Below, piece by piece: positions 38,801-45,423 of a stretch of DNA of 64,000 nucleotides. The notes beneath the pieces were generated by a model. That model did no database searches and had not been told where the DNA came from. It saw only the letters and a list, made by a program, of their open reading frames with translations. The stretch is from Oleiharenicola lentus (GTDB taxonomy: Bacteria > Verrucomicrobiota > Verrucomicrobiia > Opitutales > Opitutaceae). Made by a program: the position numbers and the translations under genes. The stretch lies in assembly GCF_004118375.1 (NCBI RefSeq), contig NZ_SDHX01000002.1:124001-188000 (forward strand), in the 5' to 3' direction. Position 1 is the first letter of the stretch; the number at the start of each line of letters is the position of its first letter.

Positions 38801-39634
38801 GAGGCGGCGCGCCAAGGCGTCACGCGCCTCCGGCTTCGCTCCGCCCTGGACCGCCCGGCTCAGCCAGACCAAGCCTTGGACGGGATCGGGCGCCACGCCC
38901 GGGCGGCCCTCGGCCAGGATGAGCCCGTAGTTGACCTGCGCCGGGATGAAATTCTGCTCGGCCGCGGCCCGATAAAACGAGGCCGCTGCCGCCAGGTCGC
39001 GCGCCACGCCGCGCCCGTCCTCCAGCAACAGCGCATAATTGTACTGGCCGCGGGCGTAACCGCGCTCGGCGGCCATGCGATACCAGCGGGCGGCCTGGGC
39101 GTCGTCCTTTTTGACCCCGTTGCCGGATTCGTAGGCGAAGCCGAGGTTGAACTGGGCCTCGACGATCCCGCTGTCCGCCGCCTGCTTGAACCAGAGGTTG
39201 GCCTCGAAGTGATCCTGCCCCACCCCGCGTCCGGCCGCATACATGTTGCCCACATTGAACTGCGCGGGCGCGAACCCCTGCTCCGCCGCGGCGAGGTAGA
39301 ACTTGAAAGCCTGCTTGTCGTCGGCTGCCACCCCGCGGCCCAGTTCATGGGCGAGACCGACGTTGAACTGCGCGGGCGCCAACCCTTTCTCGGCGGCGCG
39401 CAGGTACCACTTGAATGCCTCGGCGAGGTCCGGGCGCAGACCGTTGGTGCCGTTGGCGTGGGCATTGCCGAGCGCCGTCATCGCCTCGGCATCCCCGGCC
39501 TCGGCCCGGCTGGTGATGCGATCCCAATCCGGCGCGTCCTGGCCCTGAACCGGCCCCGTGGCCGCGAGGGCGCCGGCCAGCAGTCCTGTTCTTACGGTTG
39601 AATTAAGCCTCTTGAGCAGGGCGATTTTTCGCAC
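35864..39634 (-). CDS. Giant Sel1-repeat / coiled-coil / LysM exported protein
   Basis: 1256 residues. A signal peptide (TGLLAGALAATGPVQGQ, about 17-32) is followed by seven Sel1-like repeats (about 40-275; recurring A-x-x-W-Y-x-x-A-A-E-x-G-x-x-x-A-Q-x-N-x-G). Then comes an unusually long coiled coil (about 330-1180) rich in Ala, Glu, Gln and Leu, and finally a single LysM domain (about 1205-1256; TVAEGDSLSRISLRYYGTP, NRWQEIFQANRD). LysM binds peptidoglycan or GlcNAc polymers, so the protein may span the periplasm or tether an envelope complex. It lies 3 bases after the ATP-grasp-like gene on the same strand, forming an operon. Confidence 0.85.
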   Translation of the reverse strand: MRKIALLKRLNSTVRTGLLAGALAATGPVQGQDAPDWDRITSRAEAGDAEAMTALGNAHANGTNGLRPDLAEAFKWYLRAAEKGLAPAQFNVGLAHELGRGVAADDKQAFKFYLAAAEQGFAPAQFNVGNMYAAGRGVGQDHFEANLWFKQAADSGIVEAQFNLGFAYESGNGVKKDDAQAARWYRMAAERGYARGQYNYALLLEDGRGVARDLAAAASFYRAAAEQNFIPAQVNYGLILAEGRPGVAPDPVQGLVWLSRAVQGGAKPEARDALARRLSPEQLAAATRQLGGASAAGAAASSNTSAAPAAGPAPTNLVEQLREQSRRLAARVESLTADKETAERQSAMLAAQIRDLQQELQQIRAGAGGQTAPAPAELTRLQAEVAALTARLEKSAAALREAEQTGAQLAEANRRLQQEKETAASTSAAGGAEPAQPSGLMATLQRDNARLNDEVKRATIELLALNTQLRALRSQPTGATTDPEQTAAAVRSARELAAKLETENRQLTARVTELESKASAPSRPASDQALAQFQQEIRTLQTEKKDLEQWSQALEKTLNEKTAAVAALEATVTDLRQRQAGLEKQLADSARPTAPGPDAARLSSEVATLSAANQALQTELANVRTDASNVAALRDSLMLANSRIAGLERDLTAARQQGENSGAGAADLRRQLSEANVALEKSSAAVAELTAVNDRLEGELASAKQGGTEVAGLRDELAKLRAGAADAVRLTGENDRLKQELAAGAVARGKHEQLVRDNTQLSAGLERSRQDLAQVQARLSEAEKQLADALTVRTRGQDDTQRAQTELTEANRTVEKLNATVAELTAENQKLEQDLENAQKSAAASLAAQSQAVSAANPDAFRMEISTLQARVKELEAQAEEERTNAAREISTLAAQLQRTRETNRSLTEANRALVSAKESDTAAGRDEMAQLQGRIRELTAAAEESRRQVQQQTAEVRSLTLERETLRAQLADAQKVATVLPGMADEKAALQERLEAVGAQLVQLQREHAELEKVHAELNQQAAASQQAAEKAQADLGALQTRVAEADRADEAHTSTVAELTQANAQLEREREDMRRLVDSYRADIARLTQVARTAEQLKTEAERSSQQNVDAVTAQLAQLRRELEAARVNQARLTEAHSAQDRERIAAITQLRTENAALSARLNQAQGTLDQIAAAARLGTPAATIASGGTPVVRTAPSPGAEVRFHTVAEGDSLSRISLRYYGTPNRWQEIFQANRDVLQGSSALRIGMQLRIP

Positions 39635-39637
39635 GGT

Positions 39638-41059
39638 TCACGTTAAGGGGGAAACCCTGCACGGGAGCAAGGCTGCATCGGTCATGCCGTGGATGATCTT
39701 CTTGTCGGGCGGGCAGAACGTGGCGAGGGCGCCGGACAACCGGGCCTGGCCTCCGACCACGAAGTAATACGGGCACAGGCGCAGCCGGCCCGATCGCTCG
39801 CGGGCGGAGGGCGCCGAGCCGGCGTCTTCCGCGTGATAGAGCGGGTGCGACAGGCGCTTGGGTTTGCGGTATTCCTGCAGCACGTGGAGATTGGTCGGGG
39901 CGAGCCGTAGCGCCTGGTCCACGCCGGCCTGCCATTCCTCCCGCGAACAGTCGCTGCCCAGCACCACGCTGCGCGCGCCCCAGGCGGTCTCGTGGAAACC
40001 GGAAATCTTGATGATGAGGTCCCGCTCCTTCTGTGAGGCGGAGGCGAGATCGCGCCAATCGTTGGGCATCCGGCCGCCCACCGGCGGGCCGTCGAGCACG
40101 GCACCGGGCGGCAGCGGCGCCGGGTCCATGATCCACGAGCGCGGGATGAGCTTTTGCAGGAGCTTGAGCGAGCGGCCGCTGAGCGACTCCGCCCAGAACT
40201 CGCGCAGGAGGTGGTGGTGAAACAACGCCAGGGCGAGCTTCTCCTCCTGGAAATGCCGCATCGGCGGGGCGATCGCCACGGCGCCGCTCTGCCAGGCCTC
40301 GAGGATGTCGGCCCGGACGCGAATATTGGCCCAGTCGAAGAGCTCGAAGAAGCGGTAGATGATGTCAATTTTCTCGGGCGTCCCCTCCACGTCGAAGAAG
40401 AGTTCGCCGCCAAGGGGGAAGACATCCTCGGGCCGCATGCAGAATATCCGATGGCCGCGCCGTTGCAGCTGTTCGCACAACCACTGCATTTCCGGCCGGT
40501 AGGTCGCCGCCTCGTCGCTCACCAGGATGGCGATGAGCGGATTGCGCATCTCGGGCCGCAGCGCGGTGAGGGACTGGTGGAAATTATCGATCATGACATC
40601 GCCCTGGCCCAGCACCGAAGCGTCGCCTTGCGCGGCATAGAGGCGGTTGAGGAAAGCCGTCAGGCCGATGCCGCCGGGCACGGAGTCCAGCTCGGTCAGC
40701 GCAAAGCCCTCCTCGGTGAGCAGCAGGTCCGGGCGCAGCACGGTGGGAAAGGCGCCGCGGTTGCGGGCATCCCGGGCGTGATACACCAGCTCGGGCGGCT
40801 TGCCGCGGTCGAGATACTGGGCGACCCACGGGGCGAGCAGCGGCTTGTTGCGGAGCAGGTTCTTCCCCGCGGCGGACCGCAGGTAGAGCGTTTCCAAGGC
40901 CTGGTGAAACTCGAGACAAGCGGCGCCGATCTGCTCCAGCTCCTGCACCTGCGCCGGCGTCAGCGGCCACGCCTCGGGCGAGAGCTGCCAGGACTTGTCC
41001 TCAAACAGCGGCTGCGAGGCGAAGGCGGACCGGAGGGTGTCGTAGGTGAGGACGGACAT
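39638..41059 (-). CDS. Circularly permuted ATP-grasp-like protein
   Basis: 473 residues, cytoplasmic. The order LRPDLLLTEEGFALTELDS, LIAILVSDEAATYRPEMQWL, KIDIIYRFFELFDW and IAPPMRHFQEEKLALAL parallels that in glutathionylspermidine-synthase-like, circularly permuted ATP-grasp proteins (Glu of ELDS and Lys of QEEK as ATP contacts). Such enzymes form amide bonds. The match is from pattern memory only. Start set at 41059 (MSVLTYD). It shares an operon with the Sel1/LysM gene (3-base gap), suggesting a job in the envelope. Confidence 0.5.
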   Translation of the reverse strand: MSVLTYDTLRSAFASQPLFEDKSWQLSPEAWPLTPAQVQELEQIGAACLEFHQALETLYLRSAAGKNLLRNKPLLAPWVAQYLDRGKPPELVYHARDARNRGAFPTVLRPDLLLTEEGFALTELDSVPGGIGLTAFLNRLYAAQGDASVLGQGDVMIDNFHQSLTALRPEMRNPLIAILVSDEAATYRPEMQWLCEQLQRRGHRIFCMRPEDVFPLGGELFFDVEGTPEKIDIIYRFFELFDWANIRVRADILEAWQSGAVAIAPPMRHFQEEKLALALFHHHLLREFWAESLSGRSLKLLQKLIPRSWIMDPAPLPPGAVLDGPPVGGRMPNDWRDLASASQKERDLIIKISGFHETAWGARSVVLGSDCSREEWQAGVDQALRLAPTNLHVLQEYRKPKRLSHPLYHAEDAGSAPSARERSGRLRLCPYYFVVGGQARLSGALATFCPPDKKIIHGMTDAALLPCRVSPLT

Positions 41060-41133
41060 GGCTTCAGCGGAAGAAAGGCGGCGGGGGCGGAAACACAAAC
41101 TGTGCCGGGGACTTTCGCATCCGCTGTGCGCTC

Positions 41134-42280
41134 TTACTCGTCGTCGATCTGGATGTCCTTGTTGCGGTGGCGCGGGCAGCCGGCGCGGAGCCAGCCGGTG
41201 ATGAAGCGGTCGAGGTCGCCATCAAGCACGCCCTGTGTGTCGCTGGTGCTCACGCCGGTGCGCAGGTCCTTCACCATCTGGTAGGGCTGGAGCACGTAGC
41301 TGCGGATCTGGGACCCGAAGCCGATCTCGCCCTTCTCACCGTAGAACTTCTCCATCTCGCTGCGCTGCTCGTCGAGCTTGCGCTCGTAGAGGCGGGCCTT
41401 GAGCACGTTCATGGCCGAGGCCTTGTTCTTGATCTGCGAACGCTCGTTTTGGCACACCACCACGACACCGGTCGGGATGTGCGTGATGCGCACCGCGGAG
41501 TCGGTGGTGTTGACGCCCTGGCCGCCCTTGCCGGAGGAACGGTAAACGTCGATGCGGATGTCGCTGTCGGGCACCTCGATGTTGATCTCCTCGTTGATCT
41601 CGGCGACGACGTCCACCGCGCAGAACGAGGTGTGGCGGCGCTTGTTGGAATCGAAGGGGCTGATGCGCACGAGGCGGTGAACGCCGCGCTCGGCCTTGGC
41701 GTAGCCGTAGGCGTTCTCGCCCTTGATGAGGATCGTGGCCTTGGAGATGCCGGCCTGGTCGCCGGGCTGCACGTCCATCAGCTCGACCTCGAAGCCGCGG
41801 CGTTCGCACCAGCGCGAATACATGCGGAAGAGGATGTCGGCCCAGTCGTTGGACTCGGTGCCGCCGGCACCGGCCTGGATGCTGAAAATGGCGTTGTTGC
41901 GGTCGAACTGGCCGGTGAGGAAGGAGGCGATCTCGATCTGGTCGAGCTCGGCGACCATCGCGGTGACGGTCGCGTTGAGCTCCTTGCCGGAAGCCTCCTG
42001 CTCGGCCGGGCTCGCCATCTCGATCAGCTCGATCATGACGGCGGCGTCATCGAGCTTCTTGTTGAAGGCCACGAGGCCTCCGATCGTCTTCTTCAGGCCG
42101 TTGAGCTTGGCGATGTGCTTTTGGGCGCGTTCGTTGCTGTCCCAGAAGGTCGGGTCACCCATCTGACCCTCCATCGCCTCTATCTCGCGCTGCTTCTGTT
42201 CGACGTCAAAGAAACCTCCATAAGTAGCCGGCGCGCTTCTTTATGTTTTCAAGGTGGGAAAAGGTCTCGGGTGCGATCAT
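41134..42280 (-). CDS. prfB: Peptide chain release factor 2, made by programmed +1 frameshift
   Basis: Two frames are joined. The zero frame starts at the ATG at 42280, preceded by GGAG, and runs 24 codons to TGA at 42208-42206. A +1 shift there gives a continuous protein of 381 residues (E. coli RF2 has 365). The body has RF2's stop-codon-reading motif SPF ([10 protein letters not shown]), which recognises UGA and UAA, and the catalytic GGQ in [10 protein letters not shown]. If the internal ATG at 42174 were used, the protein would lack 35 residues of helical domain 1. Expression is autoregulated: low RF2 slows termination at the UGA and favours the shift. Confidence 0.96.
42203..42222 (-). 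promoter_or_regulatory. prfB programmed frameshift site
   Basis: On the minus strand the site reads TGGAGGTTTCTTTGAC: a Shine-Dalgarno-like GGAGG, a 3-base spacer TTT, the slippery CTT codon, then the in-frame stop TGA followed by C. This matches the E. coli element (AGGGGG, spacer, CTT TGA C) in every functional part. Confidence 0.95.
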
Positions 42281-42346
42281 GGACGCGCTCCACCCTTGGC
42301 ACCCGGCCGGACGCCGCAAGCGGAAAGTCCACCCGGCGGCCGGATA

Positions 42347-42372
42347 CAAAAAAGCCGCCCCGTGGGGCGGCT
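42347..42372 (-). terminator. Rho-independent terminator (minus strand)
   Basis: 9-bp stem AGCCGCCCC / GGGGCGGCT with a 2-base apex; on the minus strand a run of T follows. It ends the small membrane protein gene and insulates prfB. Confidence 0.9.
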
Positions 42373-42400
42373 GAGACCGGGGCTTGAACCGTTGACGCGA

Positions 42401-42751
42401 TCACTCGAAGGCGTTGCCAAACCACTGCTGGAACTTCTCCCCCAGCACCGGAATGGGCTTCTGCTGGCCATTGACGGCCGCGATGAGGCCCATGACCCAG
42501 AACACCAGCAGACCGATCCAAATGATGGGCAGCATAATCCAGCCCAGGATCGGAATGATGCCGACGAAGCCACCGACCAGGCCGCAGATCACGAGACCCA
42601 GCATCTGGCGCAGGTGGTAGGAACCGAGCTTCGTCTTCTTGCTGCTGTGCATGACGATCGCGACGATGAAACCGATGATGGTGATGTAAGAGAGGATGGC
42701 GACGGTGCGATCCTCGGTCGTGGCGGCAGGCGGAGGCGTATCGGTGGACAT
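42401..42751 (-). CDS. Small DUF4870/Tic20-like membrane protein
   Basis: 116 residues. A Pro/Thr-rich cytoplasmic N-terminus, then about three membrane helices (ILSYITIIGFIVAIVM, MLGLVICGLVGGFVGII, IIWIGLLVFWVMGLIAAV) with SYHLRQMLGL between the first and second. This is the layout of DUF4870 proteins (F/Y-HxxQ motif after helix one). Function unknown. A dedicated terminator follows. Confidence 0.8.
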   Translation of the reverse strand: MSTDTPPPAATTEDRTVAILSYITIIGFIVAIVMHSSKKTKLGSYHLRQMLGLVICGLVGGFVGIIPILGWIMLPIIWIGLLVFWVMGLIAAVNGQQKPIPVLGEKFQQWFGNAFE

Positions 42752-42897
42752 GGGACTATGGGTTGGATGTGTGCGTAACCGGAGGTGACTGACCTCGGCA
42801 GCCTGACGGAAGCCGGGCGACGCGTCAACGCCCCGCTCATCGCGCCGAGCTGGCCGATCGGCTAGCCCGCCAATTTCGCACCTGAGGTGAGAAACTG

Positions 42898-43011
42898 GCG
42901 CCCTGTCGGGCCGACTTTGTCGGGGCTAACCGCGACGGAGTCGCTTTTGCCGAAGGCAAAAACGGATATTTCTGATTCAACGTCTCTCACGGGGGTGAAA
43001 TATCCGGGCTA
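42898..43011. repeat. Palindromic repeat element, copy A
   Basis: About 114 bases running GCGCCCTGTCGGGCCGAC ... GTCGGGGCTAACC ... TTTTGCCGAAGGCAAAAA ... GGATATTTCTGATTCAAC ... GTGAAATATCCGGGCTAG. Contains nested inverted repeats (TTTTGCCGAAGGCAAAA; GGATATTTC with GAAATATCC). It is about 85-90% identical by eye to 48371-48484. Its last CTAG supplies the stop codon of fcl, so the element has invaded the 3' end of that gene or serves as its transcript end. Confidence 0.85.
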
Positions 43012-43944
43012 GCAACGCAGCGAGCCGGCTTTCAGCTCGGCCAAATAGCTGGCGTAGGTCAGGCGCACGCCGTCGCGCAGGGCGGTTTTCGCTTTCCAGC
43101 CGAGGGCCGCGAGCTTGGAGACATCCATCAGTTTGCGCGGCGTGCCGTCGGGCTTGGTGGCATCCCACGCAATCCGTCCCGTGAATCCCGTGACCTCGGC
43201 CACCAGCTCGGTGAGCTCCCGGATTGTGACGTCGGTGCCGGTGCCGATGTTGAGCAGGTCGGGCGGGTTATCCAGACGCAGCAAGAAGGCGCAGGCGTCG
43301 GCCAGATCGTCCACATGCAGGAACTCTCGCTTCGGCGAACCCGAGCCCCAGGCCACAACCTCGGGCCGCCCGGCTTCCTTCGCCTCGTGAAACTTGCGGA
43401 TGAGCGCGGGCAGCACATGCGAGTTCTGCGGGTGATAGTTGTCGCCCGGACCATAGAGGTTGGTGGGCATCGCCGAGTGGTAGAGCACGCCGTGCTGCTT
43501 GCGGTAATACTCGCAGAGCTTGAGCCCGGCGATCTTGGCGATGGCGTAGGCCTCGTTGGTCGGCTCCAGCGGGCCGGTGAGCAGGCAGGACTCGGGCATC
43601 GGTTGCGGCGCGAGCTTCGGATAGATGCAGGAGCTGCCAAGGAAGAGGAACCGTTTCACGCCCGCGGCGTAGGCGCCGTGGATCGTGTTGGTGGCAATGA
43701 CGAGGTTGTCATAGGCGAAGTCCGCCGGGTAGGTGTTGTTCGCGTGGATGCCGCCGACCTTGGCCGCGGCCATGATGACGACATCGGGCTTCTCCGCGGC
43801 CAGGAAAGCGTGGACCGCCGCCTGGCTGGTGAGGTCGAGCTCCTTGCGTGTGCGCAACACCAGCTGCACGCCCGGCTCGGCCTGGAAGCGGCGCACAAGC
43901 GCGCCACCGACCATGCCGTTGTGTCCTGCAATGAAGAGTTTCAT
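43009..43944 (-). CDS. fcl: GDP-L-fucose synthase
   Basis: 311 residues, extended SDR fold. The NADP site is [12 protein letters not shown] at the N-terminus; catalytic Ser in LGSSCIYP and Tyr/Lys in YAIAKIAG (YxxxK). [15 protein letters not shown] is typical of the family. It converts GDP-4-keto-6-deoxymannose to GDP-L-fucose by epimerisation and reduction. Its substrate comes from Gmd, encoded two genes upstream on the same strand. Its stop codon lies in a repeat element and its start is preceded by a CTAG heptamer array. Confidence 0.95.
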   Translation of the reverse strand: MKLFIAGHNGMVGGALVRRFQAEPGVQLVLRTRKELDLTSQAAVHAFLAAEKPDVVIMAAAKVGGIHANNTYPADFAYDNLVIATNTIHGAYAAGVKRFLFLGSSCIYPKLAPQPMPESCLLTGPLEPTNEAYAIAKIAGLKLCEYYRKQHGVLYHSAMPTNLYGPGDNYHPQNSHVLPALIRKFHEAKEAGRPEVVAWGSGSPKREFLHVDDLADACAFLLRLDNPPDLLNIGTGTDVTIRELTELVAEVTGFTGRIAWDATKPDGTPRKLMDVSKLAALGWKAKTALRDGVRLTYASYLAELKAGSLRC

Positions 43945-43981
43945 GAGCTAGTTGCTAGTTGGCTAGGAGCTAGGAGCCTAG
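43945..43981. repeat. CTAG heptamer array, left flank of the S23 gene
   Basis: Read on the minus strand: CTAGGCT CCTAGCT CCTAGCC AACTAGC AACTAGC, a 7-base period built on CTAG. It encodes the last residues and the TAG stop of the S23 gene and reaches within one base of the fcl start codon. Confidence 0.85.
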
Positions 43982-44323
43982 ACTGCCGATGAACCGATTC
44001 AGCATTCGGCCGATTTCCTGGTTCTCGCTCTGGAGCGGTTCGACTGCGGACGCTTTGTCAGGGTGGCACTCGGCTAGATAACGAAGCCATTCGCCAGCCT
44101 CATCGTTGGAGGCGAGGGCAATCACCAGGAAGCGGTGGTATTCCGCTGCATACTCGCGGCGCCCGTATCCCTCCACGATGTTCGCCGAGACGGACTTCGA
44201 GGCGCGTCGAAGTTGGCTGCCACTTTCGAATAGTTCGAACTTCGGCAAGTCCATACTAAGCCTGTGGCAGGCGACGCCAAATTCATGCGCGCGTTGATAG
44301 ACCTGAAGGTTCTGGCAGGACAT
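43970..44323 (-). CDS. S23-type four-helix-bundle protein
   Basis: 117 residues of the 23S-rRNA intervening-sequence protein family: LQVYQRAHEFGVACHRLSM, LRRASKSVSANIVEGYGR and AAEYHRFLVIALASNDE are the standard helix signatures. Members form homopentameric helical bundles; the related Avd protein assists diversity-generating retroelements, but most stand-alone copies have no known role. It lies between gmd and fcl, which are normally adjacent, and is bounded on both sides by CTAG heptamer arrays: its ATG directly follows one and its stop lies in the other. This suggests that it arrived as a cassette. Confidence 0.88.
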   Translation of the reverse strand: MSCQNLQVYQRAHEFGVACHRLSMDLPKFELFESGSQLRRASKSVSANIVEGYGRREYAAEYHRFLVIALASNDEAGEWLRYLAECHPDKASAVEPLQSENQEIGRMLNRFIGSLGS

Positions 44324-44366
44324 GATCAGTGGACTAGAATCTAGTGACTAGTTGCTAGCGACTAGA
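44324..44366. repeat. CTAG heptamer array, right flank of the S23 gene
   Basis: On the minus strand: CTAGTCG CTAGCAA CTAGTCA CTAGATT CTAGTCC ACTGATC, then the S23 ATG. The first unit carries the TAG stop of gmd. Exactly 7-base period over six units. Confidence 0.9.
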
Positions 44367-45378
44367 GCTTGGGCAGGTTCGCGATCTGGGCCTCGCGCTT
44401 GGCGAGCTCGAGGTCGGCCTCGGTCATGATCTTCACCAGCTCCTTGAACTTTACCTTCGGCTCCCAGCCCAGCTGGCGCTTGGCCTTGGCGGGATTGCCG
44501 ATCAGCAGCTCCACCTCGGCGGGGCGCTCGTAGCGGGCGTCGTATTTGACGTGTTTCTCCCAGTCGAGGCCGAGCAGGCCGAAAGTCTCGACGATGAACT
44601 CCTTCACCGTGTGCGTCTCGTTGGTGGCGACCACGTAGTCGTCGGGTTTGTCCTGCTGAAGCATCACCCACATCATCTCGACGTATTCCTTGGCGTAGCC
44701 CCAGTCGCGCTTGGCGTCGAGGTTGCCCATGTAGAGCGACTCCTGCAGGCCCAGCTTGATGCGGGTGGCCGCCCGGGTGATCTTGCGGGTCACGAAAGTT
44801 TCACCGCGCCGCGGACTCTCATGGTTGAAGAGGATGCCGGAGGAGGCGTGCAGGTGGTAGCTCTCGCGATAGTTCACCGTGAGCCAATGCGCATACATCT
44901 TGGCGCAGCCGTAGGGCGAGCGCGGCCAGAACGGTGTCTCCTCGGTCTGGGGCACTTGCTGGACCTTGCCGAACATCTCGGAGGAAGAGGCCTGATAGAA
45001 CCGGCATTTCTTGACGAGACCCGCCTCGCGGATCGCCTCGAGGATACGCTGGGCACCGAGGCCCACGACGTCGCCGGTGTACTCCGGGATGTCGAACGAC
45101 ACGCGCACGTGCGACTGGGCCCCGAGGTTGTAGATCTCGTCGGGCTGGAGATCATAGAGCAGCTTCACCATCTGCACCGAGTCGGCGAGATCGCCGTAGT
45201 GGAGGAACAGCTTCACGCCGTTGATGTGCGGGTCGCGGTAAAGGTGGTCGATCCGGCTCGTGTTGAACGTCGAGGCCCGGCGGATGATCCCGTGCACCTC
45301 GTAGCCTTTGGCGAGCAACAGCTCGGCAAGGTAGGATCCATCCTGGCCGGTGATGCCGGTGATCAGGGCTTTTTTCAT
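44362..45378 (-). CDS. gmd: GDP-mannose 4,6-dehydratase
   Basis: 338 residues, extended SDR. NADP-binding [15 protein letters not shown] at the N-terminus, [13 protein letters not shown], catalytic SSSEMFGK (Thr replaced by Ser) and [10 protein letters not shown] (YxxxK). It makes GDP-4-keto-6-deoxy-D-mannose, the shared precursor of GDP-L-fucose and GDP-D-rhamnose. With fcl it completes the GDP-L-fucose branch. Its stop codon lies within a CTAG heptamer. Confidence 0.96.
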   Translation of the reverse strand: MKKALITGITGQDGSYLAELLLAKGYEVHGIIRRASTFNTSRIDHLYRDPHINGVKLFLHYGDLADSVQMVKLLYDLQPDEIYNLGAQSHVRVSFDIPEYTGDVVGLGAQRILEAIREAGLVKKCRFYQASSSEMFGKVQQVPQTEETPFWPRSPYGCAKMYAHWLTVNYRESYHLHASSGILFNHESPRRGETFVTRKITRAATRIKLGLQESLYMGNLDAKRDWGYAKEYVEMMWVMLQQDKPDDYVVATNETHTVKEFIVETFGLLGLDWEKHVKYDARYERPAEVELLIGNPAKAKRQLGWEPKVKFKELVKIMTEADLELAKREAQIANLPKL

Positions 45379-45423
45379 TAATTCAGTAGCTAGAAGGAAG
45401 CCGGGGCCGCAAGCAAGCGGCGG

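Noticed and set aside
35930-39601. A 1223-residue open frame on the plus strand
   Set aside because: It is the antisense shadow of the Sel1/coiled-coil/LysM gene; high GC and biased codons keep the opposite frame open. Its composition is Gly/Arg/Leu-rich without domains.
43970-44323. S23 gene as the Avd component of a diversity-generating retroelement
   Set aside because: No reverse transcriptase, template repeat or variable repeat is present in the window.
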